Shown here in pieces: positions 39,201 to 54,200 of a stretch of 64,000 nt of DNA. Source of the stretch: Taeniopygia guttata. Lineage: Eukaryota; Chordata; Aves; Passeriformes; Estrildidae. The position numbers and the translations under genes were made by a program. The stretch's first letter is position 1; each line of letters starts with the position of its first letter. The stretch lies in NCBI RefSeq assembly GCF_048771995.1, contig NC_133027.1:101306501-101370500 (forward strand), written 5' to 3'. Below the pieces are notes generated by a model. It did not search any database and was not told the DNA's origin. It was given only the letters and a program-made list of their open reading frames with translations.

Positions 39201-42200
39201 TTTTGAGACTAGTTGAAACTAATTAAACTTAATTCAGAGTGGTTGAAGTTTTTATTAATCCAAAAGAAAATGCAGACAGGATCAGAAGACTTATCCACTT
39301 CCAAAAGCCATAAGTAAAATGATTTCTCAAAACAGTGGTTATGGGAGCTGCTCATGCCCAGCCTGGCCCCAGTCACTAATAACAGCTTCTATCTAACAGC
39401 TGTTAAAAAGACAAAGCCAGTGGTCTAGATGTGAAACCAAACTCTTTCTGCACTCTCACATCTCACCTCCTTAAATCAGGAGTAAAGGACACTTCTGGGA
39501 AAGCCCTGGGATTCACCCCAGATAGCTTCTGCCCTAATTCTGTCTGCTCTACTACCACATGTAGTGGTAAAAGCTCAGTAGTAACCTAGTCTGCTACTTC
39601 CATGTTTCTGGTAGATGTAAGTACTCTGCAAAAAAATATTCAATGTTTCAGCTCCAAACCTATTCCATAAGGAAAATGCAGTCCTTACAAAGTGTTTTGC
39701 TTGTTCCTGGTGAAAGACATTGTATTAGCATCAGCATTTTGCTTTTCACTTTCTGTTGCCTCTTCTGAATCTTCAGATACTCCATTTTAAAAAAGGCTTT
39801 TGTGCTGCATTATTACTGTAGTCACAGGAGCAAAGCGAGTGAGGAAATGATTGCTGTGGTCCAATTCCTTGTTAGCCTAGGCTTACATGATCAGAGCATC
39901 AGGTGATTCACAGAATTCACAGAATGACTGGATTGGAAGAGACTTTCAAGATCATTGAGTCCAACCCATGCATTAACATCTCAACTAAACCATGGCACCC
40001 AGTGCCACATCCAATCTTTTTTTAAACACATCCAGGGATGGTGACTCCACCACCTCCCCAGGCAGGCCATTCCAGAACTTTATCACTCTTTCAGTAAAAA
40101 ACTTTTTCCTAATATCCAACCTGTACTTCCTTTGATGCAGCTTGAGACTGTGGCCTCTCATTCTGTCAGTTGCTGCTTGGAGAAAGAGACCAACTCTCAC
40201 CTGACTACAGCCACCTTTCAGGAAGTTGTAGAGAATGATAAGGTCACTGGGAAGAGATACTTTACCTCACCCAGGCAGACTGAATAAAGACATCTGCAGC
40301 TACACAGTCTGGTTCACAGTTCTCAGCCTAATGGAAGCCAGTATTTTTATCAAACTAGCAATAAGCAACAATATTTAGCTCCAGAAAGAGCATGCTCCTT
40401 TTTATTTCTGCTACATACCAAGCTCCAAAGAACTCAGAAATATTTATACAGTCTATCAATTAGTCAGCTTCCTCCTCTGATCCCTTTTTTTCCTTATTGT
40501 CTCAGATCTTTGGTATCCAAAAAGGAAATAATTCCTGGTTATTAAGCAACAAATGCCCTCCACCCAACCAATATGCCACACAAGTATGTCAGTGTTAGCC
40601 CTCACACCAACCTCAATCCTTTGCTTGTTAAGCACATGACAGCCCTTAAATACACAAAAGCTGTCAGAAGCTACAGAAAGAACTCACACTTCTCTGATTT
40701 TATTCTATCCTGCATGTAAACTGGTATTCAAAACTGACCTTCTAGCAGCTGTGAAGAGAAGATTTGTAGATCTAATCCTCACCTCTAAAGAATTTGCTGA
40801 TTTATTTGCTTTTGGTATTTTGACCACAACAGAGGCAGGTGCCTGATCTCAGTGGTGGAAGAGAGATGTTCCCAACCCTGGTCCCAGAACTTCACTGGGA
40901 GGCTGAGTCTTACTTTTATACCCCTCACAGAGGGGGCTCCTCATTTATGGCCAACAGAGCTGCCTACAGGAAAAGCAATTCAACTGTTTTGCCACAGTCT
41001 AAAATGGTACTATTAAAAGCAGATCTGTCAGCTTTTAAAAACTGTTTTGTATATTTTAAAAATAAACTACTAGATAGAAATCTGTTTATGCTTTAACGCA
41101 TTTTTATTCTTTACAAACAGAGTATATTACTCACCTTTGACTACAGGTATCAAAGTGCTGTCATAATTTTAATTTATTAACTATAACCTACACTTTTAAC
41201 ACTCTTGTTCCTGTCCTAAAACAAGGTAAACAAAGGAGAATGCATATGTGCTTTATGAGCACCTTAAAATATAAACCTGTTGCTTCAGTGCCTCCATAAG
41301 TGGTAGCCTGAAATTACAGTGGGAGAGTCAACCCCCTAACTACAAGAACTAAATAGAAATCAATTGTACATTGTCTATAGAACACTTTGTGCACTTTAGC
41401 ACAGACAAATACTGTGATCAGTCACTTTGGTCTGTGATCGCAGCACCATCCTTTAATAATCATTAACTGTGTACTTTTAATGACAAATTGAAGCAAATAA
41501 AACCACAAAAGCACAGGGTTAGTAGCTTAATAGCAAGTTAAACAGTGCTTACCAAACACTTGGAAGCCTAGCACACAGGTGTATGTTGTCCAATCTATAT
41601 CCTTACAGTCAGAACGATTCCTGATTAGCTTACAGCCACTTGGAATGTCCCCTGTGAAAAAAAGTGAATGATGAGTTATGCAACGCAAAATTTTATTTCC
41701 ATAGGTACTCTTTGAAGAGATGCTAATGCAGTAAATAAATGCACCTTAAATCCAACCTGGAATTAAATTTCAGAGGCAAAGACAGACCAGCACCTTTATC
41801 AAATTCCAGATACTTGAAGTTTTACTTGGTTTTTATGAGTCACATTTACTTCTCATTTTCCTCTTCTGATAGCATAACCTCAAAACCACTTCCCTGCAAC
41901 TTGAGTACCCTGCTACTAACTCTACAAAATGCTGTAATGTAATCTGTAATATAATAATTTCTTCTTCCTACCAGCTCCACTCATGTGCTAGAATTCAGTA
42001 AATCATTCAGGAAGCTCTGCTTTTAAAACTACTGCCAGAGAAGCCTTAGACTGCATTACAACTTTTAACTAGAAAAGGAAAGATTGTCTTGCAATACACC
42101 GAGCCAGTAATAATGGGTCACAGTACATGAAATTATAAGCACCAACACTTCCTTTTGATAAACTGCACTATCTAGATTTGAAACCTAAGCTGTGACAGGT

Positions 42201-45200
42201 AGAAAAAAATGTTAAGGTGACAGATATTTACAGGCAAGAATACCAACAGGTTGAAAGGGGAAAAAACCAACAATCCTCTTGGAACCAGTTAAAGCCATAG
42301 GAAGACAAGAATAAAAAAATCAATTTCAAGATAGACTAATATGCACTACCAATGTTGAACTTCTGGCATAACCACTATGTGTTATGTTCATGTTTTCACA
42401 TATTAAGAAAAGACAAATACATAAACATTATTACCACTAACTCATTAAAGTAGCATTACTGCTTTTCTTAGTTTTCACCACCACCAGCCAAGATAATGTT
42501 TCAAACAAGAAACCCCAGGAGAGAACTGTGGCACAGGCCCACTGATTTTATTCCCCCAAAATAACTGGTATTGTTGACACTAATTAGACAACTGTATATA
42601 TTATTTTCAATCTACAGAACTTTTGGCCAACATCAAGTCGTAGAGCCACTTGTTCTGTAAATTCTACACTGTTAAACTGATTTATGACCTTGTAAAGAAG
42701 TAAGCTATATTTGGCATTGCCATTAGGTAACACACGGCTCTGAATAACATCAAGATATCAGGTTACACAAGTTCAAATCAGTCCCTTTGTCAGTAAGCAT
42801 TTTGTACAGTCCTGATCAAACACACTTTTCTAAATACTGTGACAGCTAATACATATTTCTGTTTTGAGTGTACTTAATTTCATACTTACAGTATAGTATT
42901 TCATAGTCTCCTGAGTTTGACATTATATATTTGTTGTCCGGGGACCAGTCAAGGTGTGTAATATAGCTGGAATGTCCCTGAAGAAGAATGCAGTAACATC
43001 AGTGTGAAACACTTGATTTTAATTGAAAGTGAAGCAGAAGTTGCACCCACAGATGGGAGAGTTAACAGCAAAAAAAAAAAAAAACAACAAAAAATCCCCT
43101 TCCCATGGTGCTCCCGGTCTGCTGCAATTCACTTGTGTGCCTTTAAAGGCTCCTCAGTCCCACTGCCACTCACTAACAGCTAAACTAATGCAGGCTGGGC
43201 ATTGTGCCTCTCCCACTCTCCCTTGTAAAGCCTGGCCCTCTTGGACTCCAGAAAGATTTACTCCTAGAAGGCATGATGCTAAAATATAGATGAACCCAAA
43301 TTGATACTGGAATTAGGAACATACGCTTTCCTACTAATTGTGAAAAGCAAGTAACTTGCACAGGATCAGTTTTAGAGCCTAAAAAGTGACAGGATTCTTT
43401 AATTTCTCTATCCATTTAAAATAACTTCCATTAAATGCACATTCATGCAAATAACCCTAACTCATCCTAAAAATTTAGAATACCTTGGTTAACAACCACC
43501 ATGCAGAAGTACAGGATCATGGACTGGTGTTACATGAATACTCTTCTAAGCTTGTTGAAAGGCTCTGCCATGGTTTTTGCACTGCACCATGTTAGTACCA
43601 GCTTTGAAAGGTGTCTGCCCTACAAGCACTGGGTAATCTTTATTAGGAATCAAAACCCTTTGGTCTAGTTGTTATCACCATTAAGAGCACACTGAGGGTT
43701 AAACACCTGGCTTTGATTTTGAGGAAGAAGACAAATGCAGCTGGACAGAGTATTTTTTCTGTACACAAACTTCTTGTGAGGGAACTAAGAGTAATAATAA
43801 CAGTAATAATAAAGCTATGAAAGGCTCCAGAGAAGACACAAATTCAAATAAGGTAGGAAGCATGGGTACCAAATTAATAAAAGTGGCATCCATGTCACTC
43901 TTCCTCTTCCACCCTTCCATTTCTTCTTACTGCTCCTTTTCCCCTTGTAAGACCATCTATTTTCTCCCTTTCATAGCCACTCTGTCAGGAAACAAACTGC
44001 CACATTCCTGACTGACAGATGTCAATCCATGTCCCTCCCTCAGCGGGCATTATGAATAAGATGTCCCTAAGTCCCCCTAAAGGGTCTCGTGACACAGCAT
44101 GCAGCAGCCACACCAGGGCCATTCAGAAGATCTGCACTGGCTGCTGTACCACCCACCATGCCAGCTTCTTCCACACAGAGCTCTAAGAGATCCTGATTGC
44201 TTCCAGAATTACACGTAGAAATACACCCGTGTCCCATCTTCCTATTCCCAGTCCTCTGAGAGACTGCAAAATCAATTAGGAGAAAAGCTGGCCTTTATGA
44301 TTTGTTTACTTATGCAGTAGTGTCTGCCTCAAGCAGAGGAACTGTGTATTGACATAACTGCTTTGCAGTCATGGGTGAGACATATGATTCTGACATGCAA
44401 ATCTGGTATGGAAAAAAAAAGTGCACAATTGGCTAGGATTTTTTTCTCCCTCCCTTATTTTCCAAGTCTTCCAATTTGCAATCGAACTCCAACACTGAAA
44501 AGAATTGGTCAGTCATTTACTAAATCCTGACAGACATTTGGCAGCTGTTAAAATTCCTGGGGGCGGTGGGGGGAGGGAACAAAGCAATTGGCCAGGGGGC
44601 TCCAGGCTGCAAAATCCCTTCAGGCAAGTGATCACCAAATGATGAACTGGAACACGACATTGTTATCATATTTGCAATATGAGGATCCAGTTTTCTATTA
44701 AAATCTTTCTTTGGTAGCTGCCCACCAATAAGGCAACATTTAACTCTCTCCTTTTCTGTACCTTTATATACAATGAATGATTCATATTATTACCAGCTAC
44801 AAAAACTATCTGACTAAATGGAAACTCCTTCCTCCATTGGCAGTGTTCATCTGTTTCAGACTTCAGTGGTGCAAGATTCAAAATACCCACAGCCTCTAGG
44901 ACAGGCACACTAATCACTTCAGGTTAAACCCAGGATACCAAAATAATTCAGAGGGGCTGCCTGCATGGTTTTCACCCCACAGCCCTCTGAGTAAATGCCC
45001 AGCACTTACTCCTCTTTTGCTAAAGTGTCTCTGATGTAAGGAGACAGCAGCAGCTACCCGGGAACTGCTGACACGCTGCAAGTTCAGCCCCAGCCCACAC
45101 CTTCACACTGATGACTGCATAGCTGGAGCCCTCAAAAAACAGCTGCACTAGTCAAAATGGTTCTTTTGGCTCATCTGAAGTTCTGATCACAGCCAACTAT

Positions 45201-48200
45201 CCCTTGCTGTGGAAACAGGCCCACAGGTCACAGACTTGCCTCTATAGAAGCAGCAGAATGCCTGGCTGTGACTGAGAGAGGATTTAAACCTAACAGCAGG
45301 CATACAGCCCTTATGCACCAGCTAATGCTGGTTCAGTAGATAAAATCCTTCTGAAAGAATTCAAATAATGTATTCAAGCTGGAAGAAACAACCAGAAGTT
45401 GACTACCAGGAGGACTGAGTCATACTATTTGGAGGTCACCCGTGAGGCTACTGAATGACAGAATGCCAGAAGGATGCAGTGCCAGGAGAGTGCTCCGGGT
45501 CCCGAGCATGCCTGGGTGTCTCCCTGCTTAGCATCAAGCTGGTATGGGCCTGCCAGGCTGCTGGCAGGGAGCACAGGGGAGGCGCAGGGCAAGTGAAATT
45601 GGATCTGCAGCCTCCCAGTGAGTTCCAGGCAGCTCCACATCGCTGCCTTCTGCGCCGGCTGGGAGGGTCAGGGAGCTCAGCCCCGACACAAACCGTGCTG
45701 CTGATTTTGTATTCTACATGAAGTCACTCACACTGAAAGGAAAAGGATAACAGAAATCTGCTTTGAAGCCTTGACAGTTCTGCCTGGGTATAACAATGCT
45801 CAGTTCTCCCACACCAATTTTTACAAACCTCTTTCCTGCCAAGGCAGTGGGATAGAAGGACATCCAGATGTTGGTTTAAATTGCAATATGCTCTCTCCAC
45901 ATACATAACACATAGAAATAAATGATCTTAAACATCTTCAAAGAGCTCACAGAGACCTTGAAATACACAGCAAACTAAGTATTATGTATGTTAGGATTAG
46001 CCATCTCCGAGTAATTTTATATTCTGTGGTTAACAAATAAGTGTTGAGGTAAGATGCTTTACTAAGGTGTAGATGTGTACTGCCATCCCCAGCAGCTCCC
46101 CTGGGACCCTGGTCTGAGCCCCCTGTGGGCTCTACAGGGATGGGGCAAACCCAGGGCTGCTGCCTGCCCTGGCAGCCCTGTGCACCCCACAACAGCTGCA
46201 CACAGGCTGCTCTGACCCCAGTGCTCCAGTGTGTGTCACATTTCAAAGGTGAAACTGCTCTTATGACATAATTTGCAGATCTCATTAAGTTTCACTTGTT
46301 CTTAATGTAAATATTTTCACTAATCTTAAAAGATAGCTTAAGGCCAGAATGTTAGGTAACTAAACACAGAATAGTCTGTCTTTTTAGCACTGGGACAACC
46401 TCATCCAATGTAACAATAATAACAAACTCCACTATCCATGCTACGTTTAGATCTATTTACCCTGGACCGCATCCCTCAAGTTCAAATTTTGTAGTAAGTA
46501 GTAGGTAGCAATTACAACTAAAACCAATGTATATTTGCAGCCTCGAAGACTATACATTCTAATGGAATTACTATTATGTTAGTTCAAGAAGTACTTTACC
46601 AACAGAAGGAAAATATCCCCCCAAAAATGCAATATTTTCCTTGAATAAGTTTCAGCATATAGGTACAAGGCATTTCTCCATCTCTACTGCTAATTTCCCA
46701 TTTCAGAGAAAGAAGGCAATAATCTGATAAATTAGTCATATCTGATGCAAAAGTGATCACTGCACACTAAGAGATGCAGTAGCCATGAGAGACTGAAGAA
46801 TAAAACCAATCAAATGCTGAAAAAACCCCATAAAACACATAACCAAAAGAGAAAAACACCAATCCAGAAAGAGTTTCACTGCTTAATATCTAAATGTATG
46901 TATAACATCAAAATGCATGTACAAGATGTAATAATCATGTAAATGATTATACATGCTCCAAAACTTACAGTGCATTTTCCATATCTGCTATACTTTCTTC
47001 CATTTTCTGTTACTACGTAGAGGTAAATAAAGTTGTCGTGGGATCCAACTGCAAGTAAGGTGCCATCTACAACACAGAATATTTGATATAAATAAATAGA
47101 ATGTTTGTTTTGTAAATTTTAATTATTTCAGGTTTATTGCTAAGACAGTCTCAAACTACTTATGAATTGTACTGAAAGATTTGTAACAGTTTACATTACG
47201 TTCCTTCTCAGCTGTATCTGTTTACTTTGTGGGTATGTTTTTTGGACAAGTTCTTTCACTTCTTTTTTTAGAATAAGCATTCGATGGACAGGATATAAAC
47301 CCTCAGACTGCATCGGATTTCTGAAAGCTGTTGACAGCAGGCAGACTTGAATTTTATGCATCATAAAAATGCAGAAGAGTATTTAGTCTATGGATAGCTT
47401 AACTTTGGAGGTGAGGACTGCAAATAAATCAACACTAAACAAAGATGTGGAATTTTCAAACATTATAACTAGTTTTCTATTCTATCTTGTCTCCCTTTAA
47501 AAAAAAATATGCGGACAAGAGCTGCCACAAATCACAATCAAACACCTCAGAGTCAATGAACATCAGTGATTTAATATAAATTGCTGTGCTTGGCACATGT
47601 GGCAGCATCAGACGAACATTTTTCTTGCTGATACGGCATGTGAGCCAAAAGCAAACAAGAAAAAGATTTACAAGTGTGTTCTTCCATCCTGTTTTAACAG
47701 AGAGGAGTCAGCCTCTGACTATTTGTCATATCATGTCTGAAGAGGAGACTCAACACTGGTTTGGAGTCTATGTAATCCCAGAGCAAACACTTCACAAACA
47801 GCTCTGACTTCCAGACAGACATGAGATTAGTTTTATGGGTTTGCATTAATGAACTTGAAAACTAAGAAGGGTATCAAAATATCAATGGAATATCAAGCTT
47901 TTTACAGACTGTTCTGTTAACCTGCCAACTATTTGAGAACTTTTTTGGGGGGGACCAAAGCTAGCATTTATTATGACAGCAGAGTTCAACATGAAGAAAA
48001 GGCTGAGAAAGGTAATGGTGATGCTTGCAGTTCCAAAATCCCAGGATTTAGTACACACAAACAAATCCGTAAGCAAATCCTCAGTTACACATGAAGCTTT
48101 TGAAACAATTTCTTCAAAGCTGTGCCTTTTCTAATGCCTGGGGACTAGTTTGACATCATTCAACAGAACATACAAGTGGTTTATCAAATTATTCTGACTG

Positions 48201-51200
48201 TACAAGTCTGCTTACCTACTGAGTAGCGCATCACTGAAAGCTGCTCGTTGCCATCAGTGTGTATTGAAACCAGATCCCTTGTTTCTGCATCCAAAACAAA
48301 CCACCTAGAGAGAGGAGAATTCCAGTAAATATCATTCCACTAAACAAAAAGAACAAGTAAAAGAGCCATAACCGCTGCCTGCCTTCATCATTTTATGCTA
48401 GCCCCTCACGGGCAGCATAGAGAACATCTGTTTTTAATGGAACACTTTTCTGGTTCACAAAACAGGACAAGTTTCAGTGAACAACACATGAAAGATTCTA
48501 AATACTATTCAAATTCAATACCCTTCCCTGAACACGGTAATAATCACCAAAACGTCTACTGGACATTAAACATGCCACCAAACAGATAATATGACTGCAT
48601 CTTTCCATCATTAAGCCTTAAGCTGATTTTCATTCTACTTTCCGATTCTGAAGATAAGTTTCGATAAAAAACCTGATCTTTTAATTTTTATAAAGCAACA
48701 TTGAAAAAACAAAACAGAAGTAGTAGATGTAAGTGGGAAACATTTCCGTATTCATTGTAAAAATAAATTCTATTCTAGTTCGGTATTTTTCTCTCAGTCC
48801 TTTACATTTTGTGAATAATTTTATTAATTAAGACCATTAAAGTAAACCATTCACTAGAATTTGATGGTTCATAAACTAGCATTTTATTTTATATTTCTTG
48901 TTTGGATGATTTATAGCTAAGGTAATTAATTGCATGTTTTATTCTTTAACAATGACTTTTAACCTGTAATTTATTATTTATGAGGCACATGTGAGATGCT
49001 TACAAAAACTCACTGGCACACAAACCAACATGGCCACTGACACCAAGATGTGCAAGATGAGCAGAAACTGAGCATTTTGCAACAGGTCTGATGCCCACCC
49101 AGCTCCTAAATATACTGAACATTAGCAACACCGAGACAATGAAAATTTAATAAAAATATACATTCATATCCACAGATCAGAAAACAGAAGGTGTAAATAT
49201 GGCTTAATACATTGGAACTGTACTCAGAACTTAACTTCTTTGTTCCATACTTCTGCTCTCACAGCCATGAACATATGCCACAGGTAGGTTTCTATCCCTA
49301 ATGGCAAGTTCAAACACTATGGAAATGAGAAAGGGAATTCCACCCTCTGTCTTGCAGCAAACTCAGTGGAACATTGCTAAACCATGAAAGGAATTAAACA
49401 AAATACACATAGAAAAATCCCAACCATGGCATGGACTGCTGAATAACCTGTGTGCAAGACAGAACCAGTGGAAAACAGGTAATGTGTAGCTCTATTGCCT
49501 GATTTATTTTTCTTATGGCTCTGCCTTACACTAACCTTGCCCTTCAGCCTTCAGTTTTCTTATCAATATTAACACTTTTGTTACAACCTTCTTAGTCTTT
49601 TTTTCACAGTGCCTTTGATTACTCATATGCTTCGTACTCTAGATATTCTACACAATTAGTCACAGAAAGATCAAATTCCCTGCAAATAGTACCACTGGAA
49701 GCATGACAAAAGGATCTGAAAAGTGTCTCAAAAAAAACTTCTTTAGTTTTCCAGCTGTGCCTTTTCAGCAAGCAGCAGGATCCACAGAAATAATTAGTAC
49801 TGCCAAACAACTGACGATCAGGTCCACAGCAGGTATTTAAGGAAGTGGTAACAAAACCTGCAGTAGACCCTTTGCAGACAGCCCAAAAGGGGAAATGATA
49901 CTGGAATATTTATCACTGGAAGTGATATGTGAAAAAGCCACCAAAAGCATGATGTTTGGCCTGAAAAAAGACACACCACAGCAAAAAAACAGACAAGAAT
50001 GGGGAAAAAAGGGACAAAATTCAGTTTTCTTTTGATGTCTTAACATTAATCAACAAACCCAGCTTTCTTAGTGCTCCATTCCTTGTCCCTGTCTTACTCA
50101 CCTCTGTGCTGAAAGCTGAGCAGCACTAGAACAGACACATGCAAGGTTTGGGTTTACTGAGTTCTAAACAGATTAGTTTCATTTAATATTTGCTTTAAGA
50201 TTTTTAGGCTATGAATCAAATTATTAAAATATTTGTTATGGGTTTGAGATTATTTTTTCTTATGTTAATCGAGATATACGATACAGCCCTCATTCCTTGG
50301 GAAATAACTCCCTTGGACCAGATTTTCTGGCACAGAAAGCAGTGCATGATGCTGCTGCATAGGCAGTAATTTTAAAACTGTTTTGTTTATCTTGACTCAA
50401 CTCCATTTATTTTTCACCCACTTATACACTTATCAGGTCTCATTTCAACTCAGTTTCTTTTGTATATCTCAAACCCATCATTGAATTACACAATTTCAGA
50501 ACACACTAAAATATAATGGTGAAAATATAACTGCTTAAAAATTCTTTTTACTAAGGGTAAAAAAAAACAAACCAAAAATACTCCAAGGCCATCATCATCA
50601 ACTTCTTGAACGCAGTATAAACTCATTGCCTCAAGTAAATTAAAAATAAGAATTTAAACTGAATGTGCCAAACTTAAAACATAACACTAAAAAAAGTCAA
50701 CCAAAAGTTAGCAACAGACCGAATGCTTTAGCCATGCAACACGCCTTGACTGTGCTTTAATATAGGTTCAAAAACATCTAAAAGCTCTGAAGAAACATAG
50801 CCTGACATTCTTTCCCCTTTACCTGTTTAAAGTTCTCTTAGACCTGTATATTCTGCTGTGTTTAATAAAGATAGAAATATTTGTTCAATTTAATGTTTAT
50901 AATTTTAAGGTGGAAAAGTTCAATGTGGTACTCAAATATAAAAGAGCTCAGCAAGGCTTTTACTAGAAGGTAAACTTGGTTTTGTAGCCTGATAGTATAC
51001 CTAAGGAATTCAGTGCAGACTGCATCTTCATCTTGGAGAAAACTCCCTAAAAATATTTAGCATTTCATTTTTCCAGGAAATTTTAAGGGTGTTGCATATG
51101 CTCAGTAGTTTCTAAAAACCAAACTTCAAATGAGGTTAGACATGAGGTTAGGTAAAAAAAAAAAATCTAGTTGGCAAATTAAACACACAAAAATATTCGC

Positions 51201-54200
51201 CATTTTCTTACATGCACCAGACATTATTTTATCATCAAGTTATCAACCATGAGGTATAACTGAAAAACAGAACAAAAATGCTAGTGGATTTAATATGTGC
51301 TCCTCTCACCTTTCTAATGTTATGAACAACCTGTTTTTTCCTTTAATTGGAACATTGGCACTCCCTTCTTGGGAGATGATGCCAAGCCAGAGTTTGACTA
51401 CAAAATAAAGTAACTTTTTTCTCCCACTGTAAGAACCCCAAGTAAAAAAGACTCAGTTTGTGCTTTGACAGCTCGCAAAGGCACAATGACTTTAGGAAGA
51501 ATAGGAACAGTTCAGTATCACTTCAGTGCAGCAGTGTGCCATGCTGAACTCTGTCTTACACAAAAATCAAAATATCAGTCTTTTCACTTGCCTAACCTCC
51601 TCAGTTTAAAAGGTTGCAAGTATGTTTGATTTGGGAAGGACAAAGATCTGTACTGTATCTGTCTTAAAAAGAAATGTAATATGCACATAACATTGAAATA
51701 TATGACACTTGGAACAGACAATAAGGAGTACTCATGGAAATCCCTGTCAAAAATAAGTTTAAAAAAAAATAAATCAAGATCTGAGCTTTCATTTAACATT
51801 TCATCTTAAAAAAACCAAACCAGCCTAACAACAACCAAACAATTTTTCTGTCTTTGTCTAACACATATAAGATGCTCTGCCCCCTCCTGCCATGCTTTTT
51901 AGACTCCATAATCTCAAGCAAAAAGAATAAAAAGCAAATGAAGTCCAGTGATAAGGTGCACTGTATGAAGTGTCTCCTTTAGGCTTTCAGTCCTCACAGC
52001 TCAGCTGGAAGGCATTTACCTGCCCGAGTGGGTTCCTATGGCGACCACTGCTCCGCTGGGATGGAAATCCGCGCAGTGCCCGGGCTCCTGCAGGGGAGGC
52101 ACAGACACGTTATTGTCCCGGGGCAGACCCGACACCTCTCTTAGACCAAAGCTAGCCTAAAAGTCTGAGCTGAGCTGACACAGGAAAAACCCATCACTTA
52201 GCAGCATGCCAACCCTCAGACAGCTCTTATCTCAGAGTATCAGTGACACGCACAGCAAGAACACCTTGTCAGTCAAAGGCCGACATTTCTGTGTAAAAAA
52301 CAATTTTGCTTGGATGTTAGCAGAGAACTAGCAAAACTATGAAATGAATGACTGTAAGGAAAGGACATCTAAAGCCAAACCCTCATAATACCCTCTTCAG
52401 ATTGTTTGAATAACAGGGAAAAAAATAAACTGTAACAAGAATAAAGGACTAAGACTTATTCAAGTAGGCTTGTCAAAATAACATCAAGCAATGGTAACCA
52501 TTACACAATGTCTGATGAACATTGCTAAGTCAGATAGCTGTTTTTAAAAGCATTACTGCAGGATTTTTGCTTGCAATCAGGTGGGACAAGAGTGTTTCAG
52601 AAATTAAATTATTTTTCCTATTTTCTAGCTTTATATTTAAATTAAAGGGTTGACATACATCTAGCAGCCTGGTCCATTCCAGTGTGTGGTCCACAGAGTT
52701 CCACATACAAACTTGCCTATCTTGGGCACATGTTAAAAATAAGTCTTTGAAAGGATGAGATGCCAGTCCCCAGAGTTCATCTGTATGTCCCTAGAAAGAA
52801 ACCACATGTGATTTAACAATTAAACAAATTAAGATTCTTAAAATAACACACTAGCAGAAAAAGCCTTTACATATCTGGGTTATACTTCAAAAAACCAAAT
52901 TATGCTCACCTGTACCTCTACTACGAAACCATCGTTAAATGTTCCCCTCAAAACAAAGTTTCGTGAAGTACCCACTAAAAATTGATCAGCTTTTCCTTCT
53001 GCTACTGCTCTGATTGTTCCATACTGGTCAGGAACCTGGGAAAAGGAACATCAAATCACATCAGGCATCTTGAGAGGTACCTCATTTTGGAGGCCACAAA
53101 TAGAGCACAGTGATGACAGTATCAGAAGTGGAGTTCTCCCATTAAAAAGGAAGAATCCAATTATTGTAACCTCAATCAGGGCTTCACCTGAAACCTCCCT
53201 CATCTATTTGTTCAGTACAGGCAGACAAGATCTTATTCCAAAACAATCACAGCTATATTATTTTAATAACTTCATTAGAAAAAAATTACAAATTAAATTA
53301 CATAGCTTTTAACCATGAAATTCACTAAGCAAATGCACTCCCACAGCCTTACAACTCATCTTATAAGGAAAGGAACAATACACAGTTACTATTTACTTTC
53401 CAAAACGCATTTTGAAAACCAAGAAAAATCTTGTAGCACACAGTAAATGCTTCCTGATGAGACTAAATGTTCATATGCCTTATGTTAGCAATGATTCTGA
53501 ATTACAATGACTTTGCTTATTGCAGGCTTGAATTCTAATACACTGCTTTTTTTTTTTTTTTTACAGTGTGCAATTGTTTGTTTTCTATATTATTTTATTT
53601 GAGAAAATATACTAATATTAAGTGATAACATAACATAAGATAGAAAAATCAATCTGTCAGGACTTTGGTAATGTAAAAATTAGCTTTAACATAACATTAT
53701 TAAGAAAAGGAAAACAGATGCTGATATGAATAGATTGTGTTACTTAAGCCTAAGAATTATATATGATAGTCAGTGTTTACCCTCTCTACCATGTTCTCTA
53801 AATGTCAATATTAGATTCAAGGCAGTAACAAATTCTAGATTGAACTTACATAAGTGTTAAGAAAAAAATGCTGCTATCAATGGACAATAGGTAAGTGTAG
53901 TAAACCAGTGTTTAAAGAACTGTTTAAGGAGAACACATTACTTCAAGGTAAGGCAAAACCCAAGTTTTTAAAATCCAAAATACACAACCTTTTCCAATTC
54001 ATCCCCATTGACCTAGCACTGCCATATTGCCAAATCACAAAGAACAGACATATTCACTGAACACCTGGTTTAGGATAAATTTAAAAGAAGTTCTTCATCA
54101 TAGCTTATTAATCATTAATTATTACAGAATTCCCATATGTATCCTACCCCTTATTTACCTTATATCAAACATTCTACTAAACCTCTCAAATGCTGGTGAC

